Of a DNA stretch of 18,180 bases, positions 1-7,210 are shown piece by piece. Location of the stretch: positions 1 through 18,180 of the forward strand of contig DAOTGG010000020.1 in assembly GCA_035446985.1 (NCBI GenBank). The letters run 5' to 3'. The position numbers were made by a program, and so were the translations under genes. A model generated the notes under the pieces. The model had not been told where the DNA came from. It made no database searches and worked only from the letters and a program-made list of their open reading frames with translations. The stretch comes from JAQUSX01 sp035446985. GTDB lineage: Bacteria; Bacillota; Clostridia; Christensenellales; CAG-314. Positions within the stretch are counted from its first letter, which is position 1. The number at the start of each line of letters is the position of its first letter.

Positions 1-70
1 GCGACACCGATTTATCGCCGAAAGGCATTTTTGTAAAATTAAAACGATTTGCGACTTCTAGTATTTTCAT
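1..70 (-). CDS. aroA: EPSP synthase (3-phosphoshikimate 1-carboxyvinyltransferase), N-terminal fragment
   Basis: Only the first 23 codons are in the window; the gene continues past the left edge. The frame begins with ATG at 70-68, two bases after the aroB stop codon, and reads MKILEVANRF, then FTKMPFGDKSVS. The GDKSxS stretch matches the phosphate-binding motif near the N-terminus of EPSP synthases (usually PGDKSxSHR), although here one extra residue (Phe) lies between the Pro and the GDKS. The enzyme joins shikimate-3-phosphate and phosphoenolpyruvate to make EPSP, the substrate of the chorismate synthase encoded upstream in the same run. There is no strong ribosome site directly before the ATG; a GAGG lies about 15 bases upstream inside the aroB end, so translation is probably coupled to aroB. 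The call rests on a short motif plus gene context. Confidence 0.72.
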   Translation of the reverse strand, partial: MKILEVANRFNFTKMPFGDKSVS

Positions 71-72
71 AT

Positions 73-1008
73 TTAAAAGTAACTTTTAACCTCGTCGGGC
101 GTTAAACAAACTTCTTTTGTCTGATAGCCGCCCATAGGCAAAACAAAACATATTTTGCCGTTTTCGTTTTTCTTGTCCTGTCTCATTTCGGGCATAAGGC
201 GATTGATATCGATATTTATCACGTTCGTAAACGAGCGAATGATATCGCGTCTTTCCTGTAAAAATTTTTCATTAAGCTTGAAAACCTGCTCCGCAATCAG
301 CAGCTCGTAATACAAGCCGTTTAACACCGCTGTGCCGTGCGGAAGCTCGTATTCCACTTCGATAGCGTGCCCAATGGTGTGTCCCATATTCAGCTTGCGG
401 CGTATAAGGTCGTCTGTTTTATGTATTTTTGTAAGATAAAACTTAAAATTCGCGCAAAGTTTTACAAGATTTTCCGTGTATTTTTCTTTTGTAAGCAAAG
501 CTTTTGCGGCTTCTTTTTCTATCGCTTTTGAGATAAATGTGTATTTTGCGATTTCTCCCCAGCCGTTAATGATTTGTCTTTCGTCAAGCGTTTTTAAAAA
601 ATTGAAATCTATTATCACGTCGCCGCAATGATACGCCCCGACAAGATTTTTTATGCCTTCAAGGTTTATCGCTGTCTTGCCGCCTATCGAGCTGTCAGAC
701 ATCGCCAAAAGAGTCGTCGGATAGTTAACAAAATCTATTCCGCGTTTATAAATAGCGGAAGCAAACCCCGCTACGTCGCCCACGCTTCCGCCGCCGACGG
801 CAACGATTTTGCCGTTTTTATCAATATTTTTTTCGGCGCAAAAAGCGCATATTTTTTCCAGATATTCAAAAGTTTTCGCAAATTCGGCTTCGGGTAAAAT
901 GAAAACATTGTCGCCGTAAATCGAGTATAAGTTCGGCAACTTTGCGTCGGTTACAATAACGGTGTTGTCGCGAAATTCGTCGACATTAAAAGTTCCGTAT
1001 TTTATCAT
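73..1008 (-). CDS. aroB: 3-dehydroquinate synthase
   Basis: This 311-residue protein is a cytoplasmic NAD- and metal-dependent enzyme that converts DAHP to 3-dehydroquinate, step two of the shikimate pathway. The dinucleotide site GGGSVGDVAGF is at residues 72-82, followed by DSSIGGKTAIN at 105-115. The metal-site elements are GEIAKY (Glu152), the NMGHTIGHAIE stretch (His210) and PHG (His224). DKKNENGK at 278-285 and the following VLP are also typical. Bacterial AroB is usually near 350-370 residues, so this is a compact form; the shortening is mostly at the N-terminus (GGGS lies near residue 95 in many homologues), while the motifs are intact. The start is supported by AGGAGG about ten bases upstream. 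It lies 27 bp after aroC and 2 bp before aroA, so the three should form one transcript. Confidence 0.95.
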   Translation of the reverse strand: MIKYGTFNVDEFRDNTVIVTDAKLPNLYSIYGDNVFILPEAEFAKTFEYLEKICAFCAEKNIDKNGKIVAVGGGSVGDVAGFASAIYKRGIDFVNYPTTLLAMSDSSIGGKTAINLEGIKNLVGAYHCGDVIIDFNFLKTLDERQIINGWGEIAKYTFISKAIEKEAAKALLTKEKYTENLVKLCANFKFYLTKIHKTDDLIRRKLNMGHTIGHAIEVEYELPHGTAVLNGLYYELLIAEQVFKLNEKFLQERRDIIRSFTNVINIDINRLMPEMRQDKKNENGKICFVLPMGGYQTKEVCLTPDEVKSYF

Positions 1009-1035
1009 ATTAAGCTAGCCTCCTAAAAAAAATTT

Positions 1036-2088
1036 TTATCTGAGATCAATCGCATTAAGTACGACTGTCGCAATCATATTTCGGGCTATTACGCAGATAT
1101 TAGGCACAACGCAAGTGTCGCTCCTTTCGTAATGCGAATAGGTTTTTTCTTTCGTCACAATGTCGATGGTTTCCGTCTGTTTTTTGGTCGAAGGCACAGG
1201 TTTTACAGTAAGGCGAACGACGATATTCTGCCCGTTTGACATTCCGCCGATTATTCCGCCGTTATAGTTGGTTTCGTAAAAAATTCTGTCGTTTTCGCAA
1301 TTTAGCTTTTCGCAAGCTTTGGTACCCGACATCTCGGCAAATTTACTGCCAAAGCCGAATTCTATACCTTTTACAGACGGTATAGCCGTTAAATACGCGG
1401 CTATTTTTGCGTCAAGCTTGTCCGAATATTTATGAAAATCGCCGACACCCATAGGCAGACCGATAACGCCAACTTCCACAATTCCGCCCAAAGTATCGCC
1501 GTCCGCTTTGGCAGAATTTATAGCTTCTACCATTTTGCCTTCGGCGGATTTATCTATCGTAAATACGGGGCTTTTGTCAATATTATTCGACATTTTATTA
1601 AAATCAAATTCGGTCTTTGCTTCTATTCCGCCTATATTAGCGGAATAAGCGTAAGTGAAAATATTTTTTTCCGCGAGTATTTGTCTGCAAATATTGCCAA
1701 TTACTGTGTGAGCAAGCGTGCTTCTGCCGCCAGCGTATTCGGCAACCGCTCTGGCGTCAGTAAGACCGTATTTAACGCAGCCAGCTAAGTCCGCGTGCGA
1801 CGGTCTTAACGCTGTAATTGGCGGTTTTTCGCTGAGTTTATTGTCGACGTTTTCCACGATAAATTTTAACGGCATTCCGTTTGTTCTGCTTTCTTTGGTC
1901 AGTCCGCTAAGAATACGAATTTTGTCCGTTTCGATATTTTGCCGTTCGCTGCGACCAATGCCCGTTTTTCTCAAAAACAATTCGCTCGAAATCTGTTCGA
2001 CGTTAATTTCGAACCCGCGCGGCAGACCGTAAATTTTGCCGCCTATTATTTTTTCGTGCGAACCGCCGTATGTGAAAAATTTTATCAT
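1036..2088 (-). CDS. aroC: Chorismate synthase, divergent
   Basis: The 350-residue protein matches chorismate synthase along its length. The enzyme eliminates phosphate from EPSP using reduced FMN and yields chorismate. Recognisable elements are TYGGSHEK near residues 6-13, RILSGL at 58-63, RPSHAD at 95-100, GGRS at 120-123, the GGIIGGMSNGQ stretch at 278-288 and RSDTCVVP at 322-329. Candidate catalytic residues His11, His98 and Asp324 are present. Several usually invariant positions differ: the N-terminal GESHG is GGSHE, RPGHAD is RPSHAD, the GRSSARET segment reads GRSTLAHT, and the Glu late in the third signature is Arg (IARNM). The flanking aroB and aroA support a working enzyme, but it is a divergent one. 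The ATG follows an AAAGG only four bases upstream, a weak and closely spaced site. Confidence 0.92.
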   Translation of the reverse strand: MIKFFTYGGSHEKIIGGKIYGLPRGFEINVEQISSELFLRKTGIGRSERQNIETDKIRILSGLTKESRTNGMPLKFIVENVDNKLSEKPPITALRPSHADLAGCVKYGLTDARAVAEYAGGRSTLAHTVIGNICRQILAEKNIFTYAYSANIGGIEAKTEFDFNKMSNNIDKSPVFTIDKSAEGKMVEAINSAKADGDTLGGIVEVGVIGLPMGVGDFHKYSDKLDAKIAAYLTAIPSVKGIEFGFGSKFAEMSGTKACEKLNCENDRIFYETNYNGGIIGGMSNGQNIVVRLTVKPVPSTKKQTETIDIVTKEKTYSHYERSDTCVVPNICVIARNMIATVVLNAIDLR

Positions 2089-2154
2089 TGTACCTTTATT
2101 ATTTTTATTTTCTTGTTATTTACTGTCCGTTTGTAAATTTATTTTAAATAGCTT

Positions 2155-3438
2155 TTATTTAGCGAATACCAAAAAGCGTACGGCAAGATTTAGCGCGGTT
2201 TTTGCCACCGCTATGGTGATATTGCCGCCGAAAATCGTTAAAACAATATTGCCGTTAAGGTCTGTGCGATACACAACCGCTCCTACTGCGTTGATTCTAT
2301 CCAGCGTGACATCAGACGGGTGACCGTAAGTATTGGTCGCGCCGACGCTGATAACCGCGTATTCGGGTTGCACCAACGCCAAAAATTCCGCCGACGTGGA
2401 TTGTTCGCCGCCGTGATGGGCAACTTTTAACACGTCTACATCGCCGTCAAATCCGTCGCCGAATAGATTATTTTCTACGTTTGCGATAAAGTTTTGCTCA
2501 GCGGCTTCGTCAGCGTCGCCCGTAAACAAAAGTTTTACGTTGCCGTAAGTAAGAAGCAAAATGGGTGAAATATTATTTTTTTCCTGAGCCGTGCCGAGTT
2601 TTGCGTACATTTGTTCCGTCGGGTTGTAAATATGTATCGTCCAGCCTATGCCGCTTATCGACTCCCCTTGGAGATTGTAGTAAATATCAGTCAATATTCC
2701 GCTTTCACGTTCGTTATAAACCGCTTTTACAAAGTTTTCGTATACGGTTGTCGTTATCGTCGCGTAATTGCCGTTTGGGTATAACGCGGCAAGCGGGTCA
2801 GACTCAAATTCCGAATAAACCATAGGCTGATAAACGCTTAATACGTTTATTTTGTCGGACGCGATAATGTTGTCCAGACTTCCGCTATGGTCGCTGTCGC
2901 AATGCGTTAACATACAGTAATCTATCGTAACGTATTCGTCTTCGGGATACAAAGCGGTCAAATAGTCGATAACGCCGTTAGCCAAAACCGAGCTGTCTTT
3001 ACCGCCGTCTATAAGCATAGTCTTGCCGTCGGGAAACTGAATAAAAATACAGTCGCCCTGCCCTACGTCTATGTGATGAATTTTTAGCTGTCCGTTTAAA
3101 ATTTCTGCATTTACATCGGAAGTATCGACTTCGTAATTGTAAGTTTCATAAGTGTAAAACTTGAATAAATCCGAATTTGCTACGGTAAAATCAAACGGCG
3201 GCAGATCGAGATAATACATAGTGCCGCAGAATAATAAAGCAATGACTATTATCGCTGTGGAAATACCGATCAACACTTTTTGACCTGCAGTCTTGCCTTT
3301 GGATTTATTTGCGGCAACCGCGACACCCGCCGCAATTACTCCTGTCGCAAATTTGGCTAAATCCGTTTTTTTGGTTTGCGTGGATTTACTTACCGTTTTT
3401 TTGCCGCCCGAGTTGGCTCCGCTTTTTCTTGTCGCCAT
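2155..3438 (-). CDS. Membrane-anchored ComEC-like metallo-beta-lactamase-fold hydrolase
   Basis: The protein has 427 residues. Residues 1-55 are rich in Lys, Ser and Thr; a hydrophobic segment at about 55-76 should act as a signal anchor, with the rest outside the cell. Residues 118-402 form a metallo-beta-lactamase domain of the kind found at the C-terminus of the DNA-uptake protein ComEC: HHIDVGQGDC at 121-130, LIDGG at 142-146, THCDSDHSG at 178-186, TGDAD at 306-310, KVAHHG at 338-343 and YGHPS at 371-375. The likely metal ligands His179, Asp181, Asp183, His184, Asp308 and His341 are present. The multi-helix ComEC channel and OB domain are absent, so this is a free-standing relative. Related stand-alone proteins are often called ComEC/Rec2-family or late competence proteins, but the substrate (possibly nucleic acid or a phosphodiester) is not known. 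The start is supported by CGGAGGG five bases upstream. It lies 61 bp after the patatin gene and 66 bp before aroC. Confidence 0.85.
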   Translation of the reverse strand: MATRKSGANSGGKKTVSKSTQTKKTDLAKFATGVIAAGVAVAANKSKGKTAGQKVLIGISTAIIVIALLFCGTMYYLDLPPFDFTVANSDLFKFYTYETYNYEVDTSDVNAEILNGQLKIHHIDVGQGDCIFIQFPDGKTMLIDGGKDSSVLANGVIDYLTALYPEDEYVTIDYCMLTHCDSDHSGSLDNIIASDKINVLSVYQPMVYSEFESDPLAALYPNGNYATITTTVYENFVKAVYNERESGILTDIYYNLQGESISGIGWTIHIYNPTEQMYAKLGTAQEKNNISPILLLTYGNVKLLFTGDADEAAEQNFIANVENNLFGDGFDGDVDVLKVAHHGGEQSTSAEFLALVQPEYAVISVGATNTYGHPSDVTLDRINAVGAVVYRTDLNGNIVLTIFGGNITIAVAKTALNLAVRFLVFAK

Positions 3439-3499
3439 TTTTACCCTCCGAAAAAAAATTTTTCTTTAAAATGACAATTATTTTGAGTTTTTTATTAAT

Positions 3500-4336
3500 T
3501 TATTTTATGCCAAGCGAAACGAATATTTCGTCCATCGCTTCCATAGTCGCTTTATATCCTATGTCGACCATATCGCTTCTGCCCAGACTTTGCGTCGAGC
3601 TGAATTTTGTAAGGTCGGGTTTTATGATAATATCGGAGTTCATTTCGCCTTTATAGGCAGTCGACTTCATAACTATACGCCAGGTCGCCGTTGCGATGTT
3701 TAAAAATTTTGTTTTTTGTTCGCCGATACCCATACCGCGGGTGCTGTTGATATCTACTGATATAACAAAATCCGCGCCCATATGGCGTGCGACGTCGGCA
3801 GGTATTGTGTTAAGTAAACCGCCGTCTACCAAAAGCTTATCTTCGTGCGAAACGGGTTTAAACACAAGCGGAACGGCGCAGCTCGCCGATACCGCTTTTG
3901 CCACGCTGCCTTTATTAAACACGTATTCTTCGCCTGTTATAAGGTCCACCGATACGGCTCTGAAAGGAATTTTCAGTCTGTCAAAAGTAACTCCCAATAA
4001 CAGTCTGTCGGCTACTCTTTCGATATTAGACGCGGGTGTGGAAACGAATAAGAAATTTTGATTTTTTATGTCGCTGTCGGCAAAAGTATAAGAAAAATCT
4101 ATCATTTCGTCCGCGGAATAACCAGCCGCGTATGCCGCTCCGACAAAACTGCCCGCGCTCGTGCCGACTACGTAATCAAACGTTAATCCTTTTTCTTCAA
4201 ACGCTTTAATCGCGCCGATATGAGCGAATCCGCGCGCGCCGCCGCCCGAAAGCGCAAGACCTATTTTGTACTTTGTCTTGATTTTGGGAATGATATTTTC
4301 TTTAAATTCTACTTTTTTCTTTTTAAAAATTTTCAT
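3500..4336 (-). CDS. Patatin-like phospholipase (RssA/NTE family)
   Basis: This 278-residue protein carries the full patatin signature. The oxyanion loop SGGGARGFAHIG is at residues 30-41, the nucleophile elbow GTSAG is at 58-62 (Ser60) and DGG at 171-173 supplies the dyad Asp171. The family hydrolyses acyl esters of phospholipids or other lipids. There is no signal peptide; the first 20 residues are Lys-rich, which could favour contact with the inner face of the membrane. The length is typical of short bacterial members such as RssA/YlbK. It is the first gene of the leftward run, with a good TTGCAT-N17-TATAAT promoter and an AAGGCGG ribosome site. The physiological substrate cannot be told from sequence. 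Confidence 0.92.
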   Translation of the reverse strand: MKIFKKKKVEFKENIIPKIKTKYKIGLALSGGGARGFAHIGAIKAFEEKGLTFDYVVGTSAGSFVGAAYAAGYSADEMIDFSYTFADSDIKNQNFLFVSTPASNIERVADRLLLGVTFDRLKIPFRAVSVDLITGEEYVFNKGSVAKAVSASCAVPLVFKPVSHEDKLLVDGGLLNTIPADVARHMGADFVISVDINSTRGMGIGEQKTKFLNIATATWRIVMKSTAYKGEMNSDIIIKPDLTKFSSTQSLGRSDMVDIGYKATMEAMDEIFVSLGIK

Positions 4337-4359
4337 AAGTACCGCCTTTTAATAGCAAA

Positions 4360-4388
4360 ATTATATAACAAAACGCTAAGTAATGCAA
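4360..4388 (-). promoter_or_regulatory. Sigma-A-type promoter for the patatin-led gene run
   Basis: On the minus strand a perfect TATAAT (4365-4360) follows TTGCAT (4388-4383) by 17 bp. The start codon of the patatin gene is 23 bp downstream of the -10, behind an AAGGCGG. It is divergent from the ttcA-like promoter, with only about 11 bp between the two -35 boxes. Confidence 0.7.
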
Positions 4389-4399
4389 TGCTTTATTTC

Positions 4400-4428
4400 T
4401 TTACTTTCCCTGATAAGTTTGCTACAAT
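4400..4428 (+). promoter_or_regulatory. Sigma-A-type promoter for the ttcA-like gene
   Basis: TTTACT (4400-4405) and TACAAT (4423-4428) are separated by 17 bp. The ATG at 4452 follows an AAAAGG ribosome site, which leaves only a very short leader. Confidence 0.6.
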
Positions 4429-4451
4429 TCACTTATTAAAAGGAAAAAAAT

Positions 4452-5204
4452 ATGACCACACAACAGCTACTCGCGCCTTTCAGACGCGCAATAACGGATT
4501 TTGATATGATAAATGACGGCGACAAAATAGCCGTCGGCGTTTCGGGCGGCAAAGACAGCCTTACTTTACTCGCGCTGCTTAAAGCCTACCAGCGGTTTTC
4601 GCCGCAAAAGTTTGAGCTAGCCGCCATAACCGTGGATATGGGTTTTGCCGAACACGATTTTTCGCCAATCGCCGATTTTTGCAAAGATAACGGCATCGAT
4701 TATTATGTGGAAAAAACCGAAATTGCGCAAATAATTTTTGAAAAATGTCCCGACAATCCCTGCAGCCTTTGCTCAAAAATGCGTCGGGGCGCGTTAAATA
4801 CGAAAATAAACGAAATAGGTTTTAATAAACTTGCTTTGGGGCATCACTCGGACGACGTTATCGAAACGTTTTTACTTTCGTTTTTTTACGAAGGCAGGCT
4901 ATCCGTTTTTTCACCGAAAAGTTATATGTCAAGAATGAAAATCACCGTCATTCGCCCCATAGTTTACATTAGCGAGCGTGAAATAAACGCTTACGCGAAA
5001 AATCTTCCCGTGGTAAAAAATCCTTGTCCCGCTGACAAGCATACGCAAAGACAATATATGAAAGACCTTATTCACAAAATACAAGAGGACATACCTTTTG
5101 CGAAAGAACGAATGTTTTCCGCCGTTTCTCATCCCGAACGGTACAATCTTTGGGACAATATCCGTCAAAAATACCTTGACGAGCTTAACAAAGGCGATAA
5201 ATAA
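4452..5204 (+). CDS. ttcA: TtcA-family tRNA 2-thiolation ATPase (PP-loop protein)
   Basis: This 250-residue protein is an N-type ATP pyrophosphatase. The PP-loop SGGKDS is at residues 31-36, a CSLCSK pair (Cys104, Cys107) sits mid-protein, ALGHHSDD at 128-135 is the second nucleotide-site motif, and NPCP with Cys192 is near the C-terminus. In TtcA three cysteines hold a [4Fe-4S] cluster and the enzyme adenylates and thiolates cytidine 32 of certain tRNAs; Cys104, Cys107 and Cys192 fit that pattern. Clostridial genomes hold several TtcA/TilS-like paralogues, so the exact tRNA position modified is an inference from family. The start is fixed by AAAAGG eight bases upstream. No terminator separates it from spoIIID, 68 bp downstream, so read-through is possible. 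Confidence 0.88.
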   Translation: MTTQQLLAPFRRAITDFDMINDGDKIAVGVSGGKDSLTLLALLKAYQRFSPQKFELAAITVDMGFAEHDFSPIADFCKDNGIDYYVEKTEIAQIIFEKCPDNPCSLCSKMRRGALNTKINEIGFNKLALGHHSDDVIETFLLSFFYEGRLSVFSPKSYMSRMKITVIRPIVYISEREINAYAKNLPVVKNPCPADKHTQRQYMKDLIHKIQEDIPFAKERMFSAVSHPERYNLWDNIRQKYLDELNKGDK

Positions 5205-5209
5205 GCCTT

Positions 5210-5249
5210 AAATAGTCTTTTTGACACGTTTCGACAATATATTAGTACT
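5210..5249 (+). promoter_or_regulatory. Possible spoIIID promoter region
   Basis: Two readings are possible. A TTGACA at 5221-5226 could be a sigma-A -35, but the hexamer at the right spacing (TAGTAC, 5243-5248) is poor. Alternatively AAATAG (5210-5215) and TCGACAAT (5231-5238), 15 bp apart, loosely resemble a sigma-E promoter, which would fit the known mother-cell control of spoIIID in Bacillus. Neither is a strong match. Confidence 0.3.
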
Positions 5250-5272
5250 ACATTTCATGCGGAGGAGCCTCA

Positions 5273-5518
5273 ATGAGAGAGTATATTGTCGAACGAGTGA
5301 TTGCGGTGGCTGATTACATAATTGACAGCCAAAGCACGGTACGCGGCGCGGCAAAAAAATTTGACGTTTCAAAATCTACCGTGCACAAAGATTTGACCGA
5401 AAGGCTGCGATTGATAGATAAACAGCGTCTGCGCATGGTAAAACGGGTATTGAATCTTAATCTCGCCGAACGGCATATTCGCGGCGGTCTCGCCACAAAA
5501 CTAAAATATATGCACTAA
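5273..5518 (+). CDS. spoIIID: Stage III sporulation regulator SpoIIID
   Basis: This 81-residue DNA-binding protein matches SpoIIID closely. A helix-turn-helix spans about residues 22-45 (VRGAAKKFDVSKSTVHKDL) and ends in the family hallmark TERL. The C-terminal basic segment (RHIRGG, then ATKLKYMH; residues 68-81) corresponds to the second DNA-contacting element of SpoIIID. In Bacillus and Clostridium the protein activates and represses mother-cell genes after engulfment, linking the sigma-E and sigma-K stages. The length is typical. The GGAGGAG just before the ATG is a strong ribosome site. Its presence is the best evidence here that the host makes endospores. It sits alone between the ttcA-like gene and a terminator. 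Confidence 0.97.
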   Translation: MREYIVERVIAVADYIIDSQSTVRGAAKKFDVSKSTVHKDLTERLRLIDKQRLRMVKRVLNLNLAERHIRGGLATKLKYMH

Positions 5519-5530
5519 AAAATTTCTCAT

Positions 5531-5563
5531 AAAAAAAGCGGACGTTATTCGTCCGCTTTTTTT
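5531..5563. terminator. Bidirectional terminator between spoIIID and the MFS gene
   Basis: An 8-bp G+C-rich stem, AGCGGACG (5537-5544) with CGTCCGCT (5550-5557), has a 5-base loop and is flanked by A6 on the left and a T run on the right. It lies 12 bp after the spoIIID stop and 40 bp beyond the end of the convergent MFS gene, so it can serve both. Confidence 0.92.
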
Positions 5564-5603
5564 CTACTAATTAAAATCTTAAAACTAGATTATTTTAAAA
5601 ATT

Positions 5604-7085
5604 TTAATCTATCGGGGCGACTATGACTTCGGTTGTTTTTTCGAGTTTTACCCTTGCGTTATGAAGTCTTGTCGCAAAAATCAAAGGAATAACCGACAGC
5701 AAAGCCAATACTGCCGAGCCGATAAACAAGTAATGAGTAGGCAGACTTTCAGTATAGACCATACCGTTTATACCGATAATGTCGCGAGACGCGCCAGTAG
5801 CTTCGATAATCGGTTGTGCGATAAGCGAACCCAAAACCATCGGGAAAAGCACGAAGAACAGTATTCTTATGCCCTCAAATTGTCCCCTTTGTTCGTCGGG
5901 ATAGAGTTTTTTCTGCCAGACCATATACGTTTGAATACTGCATACGTAACCTATACCCAATAAAGTTATGCCAACAAGTACCGGAAGGTTTTTAACGTTA
6001 AACACATCTGTATAGCCTGCGACGACTCTATTCGGGTCAAGTCCGCTGCCGTCGCCCACAACAAAAAAGATATACAGCGCGCCGACAATGGTAACCGCTA
6101 TCGAGAAAAACGCTACTATTGGCGAGCGGTTTTTGTTGATAAGGAATATCGCGGGTATCGAGATAAGAGTAGCTATAATCAGCGGAATGCCTAAGAGCAT
6201 ACCCGCGTTGCCTTCGCCAAACTGCAAGCTGAAATTAAGCCAGCCCATAACGTGCAAAAAGAAACAGTTGAAACCGACAAAATACACAGTTACCGCTACA
6301 TTAATCCAAACAAGTTCTTTCATTTTGAAGAACTTTTTAAAATTAAATACGGATGCGAATTGATGCCAAAAAGAACCGTTTTTGTAAGGTTTGAGTTTCG
6401 GCGCGTTTTTCATTGTGAATAAAGCCAATATGCCGAAAAGCATAACGAAGATGCCCATTATAATGAAAAATTCCATATAGCCTGTTGCGCCTATAGCCTC
6501 TCCTGTCAACGGGTCTTTTTTGGAAAACGCCTCTATTATCGCGCCGCCCGCTACTGTGCCGATAAGTGTACCCAATACAGGTTGGACTGCCAAAGTCGCG
6601 CCTATCTGCCCGCGGTTGCCGTCGCTCAGCATATCGGAACACCAGGCGTTAAAGCCCGAGTCATTGCCAGCGGAACCAAAGAAACTCATTACGGTATCCG
6701 TCAAAACTATAACGATACCGATAGCCACGACGTTGCCGTATATCGATTGACTGTATAAGTGCGTAAGACCGTAGACTATGGTAAATACGCCCCAAGCTAT
6801 GTAGCCGAAAGCTACGAAAGGTTTACGCGTGCCTTTTCTATCCGACCAAGTGCCGAATAAAAAAGTCGCGAATGTCGTAGCTAACGCCGAGCAAATGGTC
6901 ATCGCCGTAACGATACCAGGATTGTAACCGAATTCTCTTCCTAAGTAATTTGCGAACCAGTTATTTTCCACACACCAGCAGAGCTGTCCAGCAAGTCCAA
7001 GCCCCCATATCAAAAGCCAGCCTTTCCAGCCGATTTTGTAATTTTTCGGGTTTGCGCGGACTTCAGTTTTTATATTTTCGTTCAT
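5604..7085 (-). CDS. MFS transporter, about 12 membrane helices
   Basis: This 493-residue integral membrane protein belongs to the major facilitator superfamily. Hydrophobic helices are spread along the whole length, beginning near residues 21-38 and ending near 452-472. The loop after helix 2 carries motif A as GTWSDRKGTRKP (78-89). Similar NRGQ (157-160) and QRGQFEG (399-405) turns appear in the first and second halves, as in the sugar-cation symporter-like (GPH/SLC45) branch. The substrate cannot be read from the sequence. The extra segment at residues 345-365, between two helices, is probably an outside loop. The ATG follows AGGGGGG by ten bases. Its promoter lies back to back with that of glyS. 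Confidence 0.88.
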   Translation of the reverse strand: MNENIKTEVRANPKNYKIGWKGWLLIWGLGLAGQLCWCVENNWFANYLGREFGYNPGIVTAMTICSALATTFATFLFGTWSDRKGTRKPFVAFGYIAWGVFTIVYGLTHLYSQSIYGNVVAIGIVIVLTDTVMSFFGSAGNDSGFNAWCSDMLSDGNRGQIGATLAVQPVLGTLIGTVAGGAIIEAFSKKDPLTGEAIGATGYMEFFIIMGIFVMLFGILALFTMKNAPKLKPYKNGSFWHQFASVFNFKKFFKMKELVWINVAVTVYFVGFNCFFLHVMGWLNFSLQFGEGNAGMLLGIPLIIATLISIPAIFLINKNRSPIVAFFSIAVTIVGALYIFFVVGDGSGLDPNRVVAGYTDVFNVKNLPVLVGITLLGIGYVCSIQTYMVWQKKLYPDEQRGQFEGIRILFFVLFPMVLGSLIAQPIIEATGASRDIIGINGMVYTESLPTHYLFIGSAVLALLSVIPLIFATRLHNARVKLEKTTEVIVAPID

Positions 7086-7110
7086 AAATTGATTTCCCCC
7101 CTATTCGGCT

Positions 7111-7139
7111 ATTTTAGCAATCCGCTAAAGCAATGTCAA
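7111..7139 (-). promoter_or_regulatory. Sigma-A-type promoter for the MFS gene
   Basis: On the minus strand a consensus TTGACA (7139-7134) is followed after 17 bp by TAAAAT (7116-7111). The -10 is 25 bp before the ATG, so the leader is short. Confidence 0.78.
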
Positions 7140-7148
7140 TACCTTTAC

Positions 7149-7177
7149 TTGACAATAAACTAAGTGTCGATTAAAAT
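7149..7177 (+). promoter_or_regulatory. Sigma-A-type promoter for glyS
   Basis: A consensus TTGACA (7149-7154) and TAAAAT (7172-7177) are 17 bp apart. Transcription would begin near 7184, about 27 bases before the glyS ATG and just ahead of the GCGGAGG ribosome site (7194-7200). There is no room for a T-box leader. Confidence 0.8.
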
Positions 7178-7210
7178 TGTGTAAATGATAAATGCGGAGG
7201 CGTTAAATAT

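Noticed and set aside
2089..2154. A terminator between the ComEC-like gene and aroC
   Set aside because: Only a short A+T-only inverted repeat is present, with no G+C stem, so the genes are probably read together.
7178..7210. A T-box or glycine riboswitch before glyS
   Set aside because: The leader from the consensus promoter is only about 27 bases, too short for either.
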